DNA from: an uncultured Bacilli bacterium
Lineage (GTDB): Bacteria > Bacillota_I > Bacilli_A > RF39 > UBA660
Reading direction: 5' to 3'
Assembly: GCA_934096945.1 (NCBI GenBank)
Contig: CAKOND010000003.1
Coordinates: 52,439 to 116,438 of the forward strand
Length of the DNA: 64,000 nucleotides
The stretch's first letter is position 1; the number at the start of each line of letters is the position of its first letter. Both the position numbers and the translations under genes were made by a program. Below the pieces are notes generated by a model. That model ran no database searches and was not told where the DNA came from. It saw only the letters and a program-made list of their open reading frames with translations. Shown piece by piece: positions 53,243 through 61,263 of the stretch.

Positions 53243-53961
53243 AAATTCACTCTTTCTATATATATTTCCCCAAAATTACTATCCTGTTTTAAAGTAATCT
53301 CTTTCATTTTACACATATCTAAAATAGATAAAAATGTGGCAACTACTAAATCTTTCGAATATTTTTCAAAAAGATCTGTAAATTTAACTTTTTTTCTTTT
53401 ATTTAAATATTCCCTTATATAAGATTTTCTTTCCTCAACACTTATTTCTTTTCTCGTTATTTTAGTATTTATTGGTTTTTGATAATTCATTCTTTTTTGA
53501 AGTTCAATTATAGCTTGTTTTAAAATTTCTGCATCCATGTTTCCTTCTAAATGATCAGATTCATCTCGATATTCATTTAAATTTTCTGGAAGTTTTGTAA
53601 AAAATTCACTTCTTTTTTCCTCAAGTTCTTTAAAAACACTAGTAATATTTTGATATTTTTCATATTCAATTAACTTATTTTTTAAATCTTCTTCACTATT
53701 TATTGAAAATTCATCTTCATCAGATGTATTTTCATCTTTTAAGTTAAGTAATAGTCTGCTTTTTAAATGAATGAGTTCTGAGGCCATTACTAAGTATTCA
53801 CTGGCATTATCTAGATCATACTCAGGTATACTTTTTATAAATTCGAGATATTTATCAATTATGTATTTAGTATCTATTTCATAAATATCCATTTTGGCAG
53901 TTTTAACTAAATGAAGAAGAAGGTCAAGTGGGCCTTCAAAATCGTTAATACAAAGTTTCAT
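53239..53961 (-). CDS. scpA: segregation and condensation protein A
   Basis: ScpA is the kleisin subunit. The 240-residue protein starts NDFEGPLDLLLHLVKTAKMD, has EYLVMASELIHLKSRLLLN and ends in a winged-helix that binds the SMC head (LVVATFLSILDMCKMKEITL). A helical linker with acidic stretches lies between. It begins 9 nt after the preceding single-pass membrane protein gene. Confidence 0.96.
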   Translation of the reverse strand: MKLCINDFEGPLDLLLHLVKTAKMDIYEIDTKYIIDKYLEFIKSIPEYDLDNASEYLVMASELIHLKSRLLLNLKDENTSDEDEFSINSEEDLKNKLIEYEKYQNITSVFKELEEKRSEFFTKLPENLNEYRDESDHLEGNMDAEILKQAIIELQKRMNYQKPINTKITRKEISVEERKSYIREYLNKRKKVKFTDLFEKYSKDLVVATFLSILDMCKMKEITLKQDSNFGEIYIERVNL

Positions 53962-53970
53962 AAAACCTCC

Positions 53971-54897
53971 CTAATTACATGTATAACCACTAGCCGTATT
54001 TTCAAAATATATTACTTTGGCATCAGTACCATTTGGATATACAACTTTTAAATTTAATGCATCATTTTTTACTGTTTTTAAATTAATAATAGTTTCAAAT
54101 GTTAATATATTATTATTTACAGACATCTTTGAAGATACACCTTCAATACTGTTATATGTTGATTGCATTATTTGATAATTACTTAATATGCTATTAAAAT
54201 TTGCATCAAGTACACTTACTTCATAAATTAAGTTAGTAACATTTACTTTATTATTTTCAAGAACATATTCAATTTTTTCATTTTCTTTAATGCATGTTAG
54301 TGTAGCTACTCCTTTTTCATTTGCTTCTACAATGTGGACAGGATAATCACTTTCATTAATATTTACTAATGATAAAATTGTGGCTCCATTATCAGTTAAA
54401 AAGTAAGTTCCGTCTGTTTCACTATTTGGGCTTACTACATCTTGTAAATATATTCTTTGTAAAAGTTTTTTGTTTTCATTATATAAATTAATGAAGAAAT
54501 GTTCTTTTTTCAATTCTAAAACTTCACTAGTTAAATTGGTTATTTTGAATTTAATATTATTGTTTTCAATTGAAATGTTACTTATCTTAAATTTTTCTTC
54601 CGTTATTTCTAGATCACTTGCAATCGTGTATTCTACTACTTTGTTATCAGTATTATCACTATTATCTTTTGGAGTATTGCTTTTTCCACCACTTGGTTCT
54701 GTAGTTTCAGGATTTAAATAATTATTGATATACGCTGTGATATCAGGAAGATATATTACACCTGCAACAAAAATAGCAAAAATAATAAATATCCATATTA
54801 TACCAAAAATATTTGCTTTCTTTTTATCTTGAACTATTGCTAATGTAGTTGGTGTTAGTTCTTCTTCGGAAATAATTATTTGTTTTTTCTTAGCCAT
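53971..54897 (-). CDS. hypothetical single-pass membrane protein
   Basis: Unrecognised protein of 308 residues. A cytosolic N-terminus of about 28 residues, one membrane helix (about 30-52: NIFGIIWIFIIFAIFVAGVI), a Ser/Asn/Asp/Pro-rich linker and a beta-rich extracellular domain with FKISNISIENNNIKFKITNL, an Ig-like pattern, and cysteines at ATLTCIKE and the C-terminal TCN. The ATG at 54897 is chosen since GGGATG lies 6 nt upstream. It precedes scpA in the same direction. Confidence 0.76.
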   Translation of the reverse strand: MAKKKQIIISEEELTPTTLAIVQDKKKANIFGIIWIFIIFAIFVAGVIYLPDITAYINNYLNPETTEPSGGKSNTPKDNSDNTDNKVVEYTIASDLEITEEKFKISNISIENNNIKFKITNLTSEVLELKKEHFFINLYNENKKLLQRIYLQDVVSPNSETDGTYFLTDNGATILSLVNINESDYPVHIVEANEKGVATLTCIKENEKIEYVLENNKVNVTNLIYEVSVLDANFNSILSNYQIMQSTYNSIEGVSSKMSVNNNILTFETIINLKTVKNDALNLKVVYPNGTDAKVIYFENTASGYTCN

Positions 54898-54968
54898 TTT
54901 AATCATCCCATTTCATTCTATAAAGATTATACTATAATTTCTTTTTTTAAACAAGTTCTAATTATTTA

Positions 54969-56024
54969 TTATTTATCTCTACATATAGCACTATTTATAA
55001 TCTTCTCATTCGATTCATAATTTTCTATAATATGCTTGTTGTATTTTTCTATTATTTCTTGATATTTATCAAACCCTAATTTTTCTACCAAATAAGTAAC
55101 TATTTTTTCTAAGACTTTTTTTGAATTAGCATATTTACTCATTAAATAATACTTTTCAGTATCGTTTAAATCTAAACCATATAAAGTTACTAAATCTAAT
55201 AAATATTCATAAAACTTGTTACGATAATAAAATTTTATTTCATATATTAACTGGGCTTCATCCTTTACTTTCGTGGCTGCGGTAATATCGGCTTCATTTT
55301 CTAAAAATGGAGATGTATAAATATCAAAAAGTCTTAGTTTACTTAAATGATTTTCTTTGGCAAAAGAATTTATAAATTCGAGTGCAGATTCTTTTACTTC
55401 TGAATCTTCTATATATTTTGATTTCTTTTGATTTATTAAATTTAATGAGGGATAGTTATTTTCTTGAAGTACCTTATTTACAGCTTCTTTTAATGGTCCT
55501 TCAAATATATATATTTTGTATATTTGTCTTAAATTTTCTTTTTCTTCTTTGGTTAAAGTATTATAATACTCTTTATTTATTAGAATCATAGCTTCATCAC
55601 TTAAAGTAATGCTTCCTTTAATTGTGGTATCATTTACGTTAAAATTTAAAAAGTTATCATTTAAATGATATTTTAAAGGTTCTAAAATACATACATTGTA
55701 GCTACTAAAAAAATTATTTGTATCATCATGAACCAATCCGTTTATGGAAAAGCTTAACGTTGATACATAGGTGCTACTTAAAGGTAAAAGAAATTTTATT
55801 CCTTCATTTATTATCTTGTGATCGTCATCATTCCAAATATTTAAAACTTTTTTATGTTTTTTTTCATACTCTTTTATAAAAATTTTTCTTATTACATCTT
55901 TATAATCTGATGTTATTTCATAGTTTAAATATTTTTCTTCACAACTAGGTTTTAATACTTTATTTTGAGGTATGTAATTTTTGTATGCTCTTGTTAACAT
56001 AGCATTATTTAAATCTAATTTCAT
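54969..56024 (-). CDS. hypothetical cytosolic protein
   Basis: Unrecognised 351-residue protein: no signal peptide or membrane helix, helix-rich C-terminal half (YRNKFYEYLLDLVTLYGLDL, KVLEKIVTYLVEKLGFDKYQ). The frame is open far upstream, but a TATAAT lies about 20 nt before the ATG at 56024, so the extension (to 56390) is the neighbouring remnant and not part of this protein. The SD is poor (GTGAT). Confidence 0.72.
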   Translation of the reverse strand: MKLDLNNAMLTRAYKNYIPQNKVLKPSCEEKYLNYEITSDYKDVIRKIFIKEYEKKHKKVLNIWNDDDHKIINEGIKFLLPLSSTYVSTLSFSINGLVHDDTNNFFSSYNVCILEPLKYHLNDNFLNFNVNDTTIKGSITLSDEAMILINKEYYNTLTKEEKENLRQIYKIYIFEGPLKEAVNKVLQENNYPSLNLINQKKSKYIEDSEVKESALEFINSFAKENHLSKLRLFDIYTSPFLENEADITAATKVKDEAQLIYEIKFYYRNKFYEYLLDLVTLYGLDLNDTEKYYLMSKYANSKKVLEKIVTYLVEKLGFDKYQEIIEKYNKHIIENYESNEKIINSAICRDK

Positions 56025-56100
56025 TTTAATCACTACTATATTATAACACTTTATATTGAAATTTAATAGTTTTTTAAACTGGTATTTCTGCATATTCAAA

Positions 56101-56390
56101 TTACCATGTATTTCATAATTTGATGTTGGTAAGTAGTTTTCGGAAAATGGGTATGTTGTTATTAGTTTCTTCTTACTTTTCGAAAAGATATATATGTTTT
56201 CATTATAAACTTTAACATTTCCATATTTTGAATTCAGATAACTAAAAAACTTACCACAATATTGATTTTGGGTTTTACCTTTTATAAGTTTCCATATTTT
56301 TTTCTTACGTTAGCTCGTTCTCGTAATCGTCTTTTAGCATGTTTTGTTACTTTTTGGGCATACAAATTCCATTTTCTTAACCATCAACTC
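56101..56390 (-). pseudogene. remnant of a small KHAxxRxxER-type gene
   Basis: On the minus strand an open frame without a start reads WNLYAQKVTKHAKRRLRERA, then KFFSYLNSKYGNVKVYNENI and YIFSKSKKKLITTYPFSENY. This pattern, KHAxxRxxER followed by a Y-N-x-IYIF strand and LITxYP, belongs to small Firmicutes proteins of unknown function. The likely ATG-GTT start lies in another frame (stop after 15 codons), so a frameshift has killed it. Its frame runs on, open, into the gene at 56024. Confidence 0.6.
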
Positions 56391-56457
56391 ACACATTTAT
56401 AAATTTATAATGATTAAAGTAAAAGCTTTTTATATGAAACATGGCTACTTTAGAGCA

Positions 56458-56489
56458 TAATAAAACCACCTTTTGGAGAGGTGATTTTT
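56458..56489 (-). terminator. cotE terminator
   Basis: AAAATCACC pairs with GGTGGTTTT around a 9-nt loop, followed by ATTATG; the T run is partly in the stem. Confidence 0.7.
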
Positions 56490-56490
56490 A

Positions 56491-57024
56491 TTAATTATTG
56501 TTCAAATAATTTTCGTCAACATTTTCCACTATTTCATCTACTTCTTCATCATCAACGATTTCATCGTAGTCGTCATAATCATCTTCTACACTAATTTTAA
56601 CTTTAGCATCACCAACTATTTCAACACCCATTTCTTTTTCAATATCAAGTAAAACATTTCCATCTTCAATTTTAACATTTGATACGGTTGGCTGTTTTAG
56701 ACATCTTACAATTATTTCACTGGCACCATCCATATTAGCATCATTTCTAAGTGGAACATTCATTGTATCAGTATAACTAAATCTTTTTGTTGTAACTGCG
56801 GTTTTTTTATCAGTATCATATGAATACCAAACGTTTACATCAAAATTACCATTAATGTTAACTAAACCATTTGCTCCTTTGATGCCACTAAATGAATGAT
56901 TTATAACCCAACAGCCTAGGACAGTGTTAGGCATTTCTTCAGGTGTTAAAGTAAATGAACTAGTATTTGTTTTCTTTGCTTTGCCAATAACAGCTTTGGT
57001 AACTATTTCTTTAAAACTAGACAA
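56491..57024 (-). CDS. cotE: outer spore coat morphogenetic protein CotE
   Basis: CotE organises the outer coat of Bacilli endospores. The 177-residue protein matches along its length: SSFKEIVTKAVIGKAKK (Bacillus SEYREIITKAVVAKGRK), PEEMPNTVLGCWVINHSFSG, INGNFDVNVWYSYDTDKKTA, VIVGDAKVKI-type segment and an acidic tail (DDYDDYDEIVDDEEVDE). The TTG at 57024 gives the best N-terminal match and lies about 10 nt after AGGAG; the longer frame starts with a GTG next to the SD. Upstream is a CATATACTTA box rather than a sigma-A site. Confidence 0.9.
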   Translation of the reverse strand: MSSFKEIVTKAVIGKAKKTNTSSFTLTPEEMPNTVLGCWVINHSFSGIKGANGLVNINGNFDVNVWYSYDTDKKTAVTTKRFSYTDTMNVPLRNDANMDGASEIIVRCLKQPTVSNVKIEDGNVLLDIEKEMGVEIVGDAKVKISVEDDYDDYDEIVDDEEVDEIVENVDENYLNNN

Positions 57025-57042
57025 ATTAATCACGCTCCTAAT

Positions 57043-57070
57043 TAAGTATATGCATTCTCTTTACAAAAGT
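57043..57070 (-). promoter_or_regulatory. candidate sigma-K/sigma-E type promoter of cotE
   Basis: Minus strand: AC (57069-57070), 16 bp, CATATACTTA (57043-57052), compatible with the mother-cell consensus AC-N16-CATAnnnTA with one mismatch; CATATACT is also close to the sigma-E -10 CATACAnT. No sigma-A pair with normal spacing is present. Confidence 0.55.
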
Positions 57071-57089
57071 ACACAAGATTTGATATACT
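57060..57089 (+). promoter_or_regulatory. promoter of the HIT-CapA unit
   Basis: TTTACA (57060-57065), 18 bp, TATACT (57084-57089); start codon at 57105 with SD GGTGAT. The -35 overlaps the divergent cotE promoter. Confidence 0.7.
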
Positions 57090-57104
57090 TATTCTGGTGA
57101 TATT

Positions 57105-57476
57105 ATGAATGATAATTGTTTATTTTGCAAAATTGCAAGAAAAGAAGTGGATGCAAAAATACTTTACGAAGATGAAGATATTATGGTAATACTAGATGCA
57201 TTTCCTGATACTGACGGACATACTTTGATTATTCCCAAGAAGCATTATGAAGATATTTATGAAGTTCCAAATGATATTTTAATAAAAATGTTTGATGCTG
57301 CTCGAAAAGAAACTAAAAATTTAATGTTTAAATTAGATAAAAGTGCTTTAACTATGTTATTTAATTATGGTGATGCTCAAGTTATTAAACATATTCATTT
57401 ACATTTACTTCCTGATTTTATGCATAAAACACATAATCTAAACAAAGAAGAAGTATATAATTTATTAAAGGATTAA
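57105..57476 (+). CDS. HIT family protein
   Basis: The 123-residue histidine-triad hydrolase has CLFCKIARKE near the N-terminus (one CxxC, the usual zinc half-site), DAFPDTDGHTLIIPKKHY and the triad KHIHLHLLPDF. Members cleave AMP/GMP from nucleoside phosphoramidates and adenylates. It ends 1 nt before the CapA gene and is divergent from cotE. Confidence 0.93.
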   Translation: MNDNCLFCKIARKEVDAKILYEDEDIMVILDAFPDTDGHTLIIPKKHYEDIYEVPNDILIKMFDAARKETKNLMFKLDKSALTMLFNYGDAQVIKHIHLHLLPDFMHKTHNLNKEEVYNLLKD

Positions 57477-57477
57477 T

Positions 57478-58701
57478 ATGACAAGACATAGAAAAAAAAT
57501 TAAGAAAAATATTGTTAGACTTTTTTTTAGTATTATTCTAGTAGGATTAATTGGATATTTAAGCTATACAGGATATAATTATTATTTTAATAATGATAAT
57601 AAAAATGGTTTAAATAATGGTTATACTAAGTCCAATAATAACAAAGTTCAAGAAACATGGCCCAAGGTGGATACAGTAAGTTTAATTGCTGGCGGCGATA
57701 CTGTTGTCCATAATGATGTTGCTAAATATGCAAAAAATACTGATGGTACGTATGATTTTAATCCATATTTTAGTGAAATAAAAGATATTGTTACATCTTA
57801 TGATATAGCCTATTATAACCAAGAAACTATATTGGGAGGAAAAGAACTCGGTTATACTTTTTATCCAACCTTTAATACACCAGATGAATTTGGTGAAGCA
57901 ATGATTAATGCAGGTTTTAATATGGTTTCTTTAGCAAATAACCATTCTTATGATAGAGGGGAAAAAGCTATTGTCAATACTATAAATTTTTGGAACAAAC
58001 ATAAAGATATTATGACGAATGGAATGGCTTTATCTGATGCTGAAAGGACTAATTACACCATTATGAAAAAAAATGGGATTACATATGCTTTGCTTTCTTA
58101 TACCTATGGTTTAAATGGTTTTAAATTACCTAATGGAAAAGATTATTTAGTTAATGTTTATAGTGATGAACTGGCTAAAAAAGATATTGAAGCACTTAGA
58201 GAAAAGGTTGATGTTTTGATAGTGGCTATGCATTGGGGAATCGAATATAGCCTTAAACCTACGAATGAGCAAAAAAAACAAGCTGAATATTTAGCTAGTT
58301 TAGGTGTAGACATTGTTATAGGTAATCATCCACATTGTATTCAACCTGTTGAGTGGATCGATAATACATTAATTATTTACTCTTTGGGTAATTTAATTTC
58401 TAATCAAGTTATTTTAGTTAATAAATATGGACAAAAAGTTGCTGTTGGAGCTTTGGCTGGTATGGATATTGTTAAAACTACAAACGAAGATGGTTCTAAA
58501 GATATTAAAATTGATAATTTAAAATTAGATTTAATTTATACTTATAAAAATACTGAAAGCGTTTATTATAAAGTTGTACCTTTTAGTAAAATGAAAGATA
58601 AAAAATACCTTAAAAATTATGATTTAGTTTATGAAGAATTTTCAGATGTTTTAAAATCTTTAGATAAAAATATTGAGGTTCTTCCTTTAGGTTCAAGATA
58701 A
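57478..58701 (+). CDS. CapA/PgsA-type membrane-anchored metallophosphatase-like protein
   Basis: The 407-residue protein has an N-terminal membrane helix (about 12-32) and a calcineurin-like CapA domain: SLIAGGDTVVHNDVA, YNQETILGG, VSLANNHSYDRGE, IVAMHWGIEY and GVDIVIGNHPHCIQPVE. CapA/PgsA is needed for poly-gamma-glutamate capsule export in Bacillus, but no other pgs/cap gene is in the window and many orphan CapA-like proteins exist. Start ATG directly follows the HIT stop (TAATATG). Confidence 0.9.
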   Translation: MTRHRKKIKKNIVRLFFSIILVGLIGYLSYTGYNYYFNNDNKNGLNNGYTKSNNNKVQETWPKVDTVSLIAGGDTVVHNDVAKYAKNTDGTYDFNPYFSEIKDIVTSYDIAYYNQETILGGKELGYTFYPTFNTPDEFGEAMINAGFNMVSLANNHSYDRGEKAIVNTINFWNKHKDIMTNGMALSDAERTNYTIMKKNGITYALLSYTYGLNGFKLPNGKDYLVNVYSDELAKKDIEALREKVDVLIVAMHWGIEYSLKPTNEQKKQAEYLASLGVDIVIGNHPHCIQPVEWIDNTLIIYSLGNLISNQVILVNKYGQKVAVGALAGMDIVKTTNEDGSKDIKIDNLKLDLIYTYKNTESVYYKVVPFSKMKDKKYLKNYDLVYEEFSDVLKSLDKNIEVLPLGSR

Positions 58702-58704
58702 ATT

Positions 58705-58740
58705 TAAAAGCTGTTATGATTTTTTCATAGCAGTTTATTT
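58705..58740 (+). terminator. terminator of the HIT-CapA unit
   Basis: CTGTTATGA pairs with TCATAGCAG (one G-U) around TTTTT, followed by TTTATTTG. Confidence 0.8.
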
Positions 58741-58778
58741 GTCTTTGAAAGATTATAATTCAATATATTGGCTCCATG

Positions 58779-59162
58779 TCATTTTAATTGTCTTTTAGAT
58801 AAATTATTTTTTATTATTAAATCACTATAATAAATTATTTCTCCATTATTTGTAAGTGGTAATAATTCTATATAATGACTCCACGTTAATCGGTGCGACA
58901 ATGTCGCACCTTTTTGAATATAATTATAGAACTGCCTAAATCTTTTTAAGTTTGAAATAGTATAACCTTTACCAAATTCCTTAGTTAACTTTTCTGAATA
59001 TTCTTTGATAATACCTTCACCATAATGTTTTCCTGCTTCACTTAATAGTTTTCCAACATTATAATAAGTTGTTAAGTCACTTTTGTTTTTTGAATAATCT
59101 TTTACTTTTTTAGTTATCTCATTATTTAATATTTCTGTTTTTATCTCATTATAATAATTCAT
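58779..59162 (-). pseudogene. DUF1016/YhcG-type protein, truncated third copy
   Basis: 127 codons homologous to the N-terminal (DUF1016_N) part of the next two genes: the first ~62 residues are almost the same (MNYYNEIKTEILNNEITKKV, LLSEAGKHYGEGIIKEYSEK). It ends KNNLSKRQLK stop, where the others continue RDRI; the whole nuclease domain is missing. Just after the stop the sequence reads MTWSQYIEL stop, a scrap of another copy's TWSHYIEL motif. A deletion between repeats explains this. The gene overlaps copy 2 by 14 nt and contains the palindrome at 58892-58910. Confidence 0.85.
58892..58910. repeat. palindrome in DUF1016 copy 3
   Basis: GGTGCGAC-AAT-GTCGCACC, a perfect 8-bp inverted repeat followed by T5 on the plus strand. 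Lies just before the codons for TWSHYIEL. Confidence 0.9.
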
Positions 59163-60030
59163 ATTCTCTTACTTTTATCCTTTCATCACTACAATATTCC
59201 ATGATAAACTTATTATCTTTTTTGCAAAGAATAATGCCTATTGTTTTGTCTTGCATTTGTTTTCTTAAGTTCTTATCTATATAATTCATATAGACTTCTA
59301 TTTGACCTATATGTTCTTTTTTTAGTTCTGTTACTTTTAGTTCTATAACTACATAACAATTGAACTCAAGGTTATATAAAAGTAAATCAATATAATTATA
59401 GTTACCACCTATTTTTATTTTGTATTCATTTCTGATAAATGTAAATCCATTTCCTAATTCATCTAAAAATGCTGGTATATCTTCAAGAATAAGTTTTTGC
59501 AACACTTTTTCTGACACTACCTCATAATTAAATTTATTATTAATTATTATTGGATTTTTTATTGTATCTTGAACTTCTAGTTTTTCCTCCTTAATTAACT
59601 TTAATTTTGTATTTTCATCTAGTCTTTCATATTCTTTATTTTTAATACGGTCGCGTAACTGTCTTGTTGATAGATTTTCATTTATAGCCAAATTTGCATA
59701 AAAAATAATTTTCGAATCATTTCCTATTTTTATCAACTCAATATAATGACTCCATGTTAAAAGGGCAGGCACTGCCTGCCTTTTTTGAAAAATGTAAAAT
59801 TTTCTCATATATTTAAGTGTTCTTGTAGAATAACCTTTACCAAATTCCTTAGTTAACTTCTCCGAATATTCCTTAATAATACCTTCACCATAATGTTTTC
59901 CCGCTTCACTTAATAGTTTTCCAACATTATAATACGTTGTTAAATCACTTTTGTTTTTTGAATAATCTTTTACTCTTTTAGTTATCTCATTATTTAGTAT
60001 TTGTGTTTTTATCTCATTATAATAATTCAT
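59149..60030 (-). CDS. DUF1016/YhcG-type PD-(D/E)xK nuclease-like protein, copy 2
   Basis: The 293-residue protein has an N-terminal helical DUF1016_N domain (about 1-120, with TTYYNVGKLLSEAGKHYGEG and LTWSHYIELIKIG) and a C-terminal PD-(D/E)xK nuclease domain (about 150-293, with NYIDLLLYNLEFNCYVVIEL then KV, giving D...E-x-K, and KQMQDKTIGIILCKKDN). Family members accompany restriction-modification loci; none is here. Its first codons MNYYNEI are read in a second frame from the EYELL end of copy 1 (14-nt overlap). SD is weak (AAAGGTAAGAG). The palindrome at 59765-59781 is inside. Confidence 0.88.
   Translation of the reverse strand: MNYYNEIKTQILNNEITKRVKDYSKNKSDLTTYYNVGKLLSEAGKHYGEGIIKEYSEKLTKEFGKGYSTRTLKYMRKFYIFQKRQAVPALLTWSHYIELIKIGNDSKIIFYANLAINENLSTRQLRDRIKNKEYERLDENTKLKLIKEEKLEVQDTIKNPIIINNKFNYEVVSEKVLQKLILEDIPAFLDELGNGFTFIRNEYKIKIGGNYNYIDLLLYNLEFNCYVVIELKVTELKKEHIGQIEVYMNYIDKNLRKQMQDKTIGIILCKKDNKFIMEYCSDERIKVREYELL
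59765..59781. repeat. palindrome in DUF1016 copy 2
   Basis: GGCAGGCA-C-TGCCTGCC, 8-bp arms, followed by T6 on the plus strand; same gene position as the palindromes in copies 1 and 3, different sequence. Confidence 0.9.
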
Positions 60031-60898
60031 ATTCTCTTACCTTTATCCTTTCATCACTACAATATTCCATGATAAACTTATTATCTTTTTTACAAAGAAT
60101 AATACCTATTGTTTTGTCTTGCATTTGTTTTCTTAAGTTCTTATCTATATAATTCATATAGACTTCTATTTGACCTATATGTTCTTTTTTTAGTTCTGTT
60201 ACTTTTAGTTCTATAACTACAAAACAGTTAAATTCATAGTTATACAAAAGTAAATCTATATAATTATAATTTGAGCCAATTTTAATTGGATATTCATTTG
60301 CTATAAAACTAAATGAATTACCTAGTTCTTTTAAAAATGATGGTATATCCTCAAGGATCATTTTTTGCAGTACTTTTTCAGATATTACTTCATAATTAGA
60401 ATTATTTTTTATTATAATTGGATTTTTAATAGTATCTTGAACTTTTAGTTTTTCATCATTAATTAGCTTTAATTTTGTTTGTTCATCTAATCTTTCATAT
60501 TCTTTTTTTTTAATGCGGTCTCGAAGCTCACGTTTTGATAAATTATTTTTAATAACAACATTAATATAGTAGTTAATTTTCTCCTTATTTTTTAATGGCA
60601 ATAATTCTATATAATGACTCCATGTTAATTGGTCAGCCACCGGCTGACTTTTTCCAAATTCATAAAATAATCTCATATATTTTAAAGTAGTAACTGAATA
60701 TTTTTTATTTAATTCTTTTGTTAACTTCTCCGAATATTCTTTAATAATACCTTCACCATAATGCTTTCCTGCTTCACTTAATAGTTTTCCAACATTATAA
60801 TACGTTGTTAAATCACTCTTATTTTTTGAATAATCTTTTACTTTTTTAGTTATTTCATTATTTAATATTTGTGTTTTTATTTCATTATAATAATTCAT
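60017..60898 (-). CDS. DUF1016/YhcG-type PD-(D/E)xK nuclease-like protein, copy 1
   Basis: First gene of the tandem array, 293 residues, same domains as copy 2. The last ~75 residues (VVIELKVTELKKEHIGQIEV to VREYELL) are identical to copy 2, while the middle (about 62-200) differs: here KKYSVTTLKYMRLFYEFGKS and LTWSHYIELLPLKN. GGAGG 5 nt before the ATG at 60898 sets the start; the in-frame TTG at 60910 overlaps that SD. The palindrome at 60632-60648 is inside. The enzyme is probably a nuclease, but the target is unknown. Confidence 0.88.
   Translation of the reverse strand: MNYYNEIKTQILNNEITKKVKDYSKNKSDLTTYYNVGKLLSEAGKHYGEGIIKEYSEKLTKELNKKYSVTTLKYMRLFYEFGKSQPVADQLTWSHYIELLPLKNKEKINYYINVVIKNNLSKRELRDRIKKKEYERLDEQTKLKLINDEKLKVQDTIKNPIIIKNNSNYEVISEKVLQKMILEDIPSFLKELGNSFSFIANEYPIKIGSNYNYIDLLLYNYEFNCFVVIELKVTELKKEHIGQIEVYMNYIDKNLRKQMQDKTIGIILCKKDNKFIMEYCSDERIKVREYELL
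60632..60648. repeat. palindrome in DUF1016 copy 1
   Basis: GTCAGCC-ACC-GGCTGAC, 7-bp arms, followed by T5 on the plus strand; same gene position as in the other copies. Confidence 0.9.
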
Positions 60899-60942
60899 AC
60901 TTTCCTCCAAAATATTATTACACTAATCTTACTTTTTATTTT

Positions 60943-61230
60943 CTACAATATCTTTTCAAAAGTAATATCATTAATTACAATACGATACATACCATAAAGA
61001 TTTAAAACAACTTTGTCTTCATAATCATAACAAACAGCAAAACAACCACTTCTAGATTCTTTGTTAAAAATTTCATAATTAACTTTACCATCTACGATTT
61101 TGTAACCATAATCAATTGAATTGAAAAAAGAATTAATAAAATCGAACAATGGATCTTTATTAGCAAATAATTTTGAAAACATCATTGCTTTATCTTTTGA
61201 AAAAGATACATCAATAACATCAATTTTCAC
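60943..61230 (-). CDS. hypothetical small protein
   Basis: Unrecognised 95-residue cytosolic protein, mixed alpha/beta (MMFSKLFANKDPLFDFINSF, then SGCFAVCYDYEDKVVLNLYG). The start is GTG with AAGGAGG 7 nt upstream. It precedes the DUF1016 array by 45 nt in the same direction and may be co-transcribed with it; no functional link is known. Confidence 0.72.
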   Translation of the reverse strand: MKIDVIDVSFSKDKAMMFSKLFANKDPLFDFINSFFNSIDYGYKIVDGKVNYEIFNKESRSGCFAVCYDYEDKVVLNLYGMYRIVINDITFEKIL

Positions 61231-61263
61231 AATAATACCTCCTTAAATTGTGTATTATAAAGG

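Larger units (their letters stand above)
58779..60898 (-). repeat. tandem array of three DUF1016 genes with 868-bp period
   Basis: Starts at 60898, 60030 and 59162 are exactly 868 nt apart. The first ~185 bp of each gene and the last ~185 bp of copies 1 and 2 are nearly identical at the DNA level, while the middle is diverged, the pattern expected from duplication plus repeated conversion of the ends. Confidence 0.9.

Noticed and set aside
58892..60648. CRISPR-like array from the regularly spaced palindromes
   Set aside because: The three palindromes differ in sequence and are 868 nt apart within coding genes; there is no repeat-spacer structure and no cas gene.
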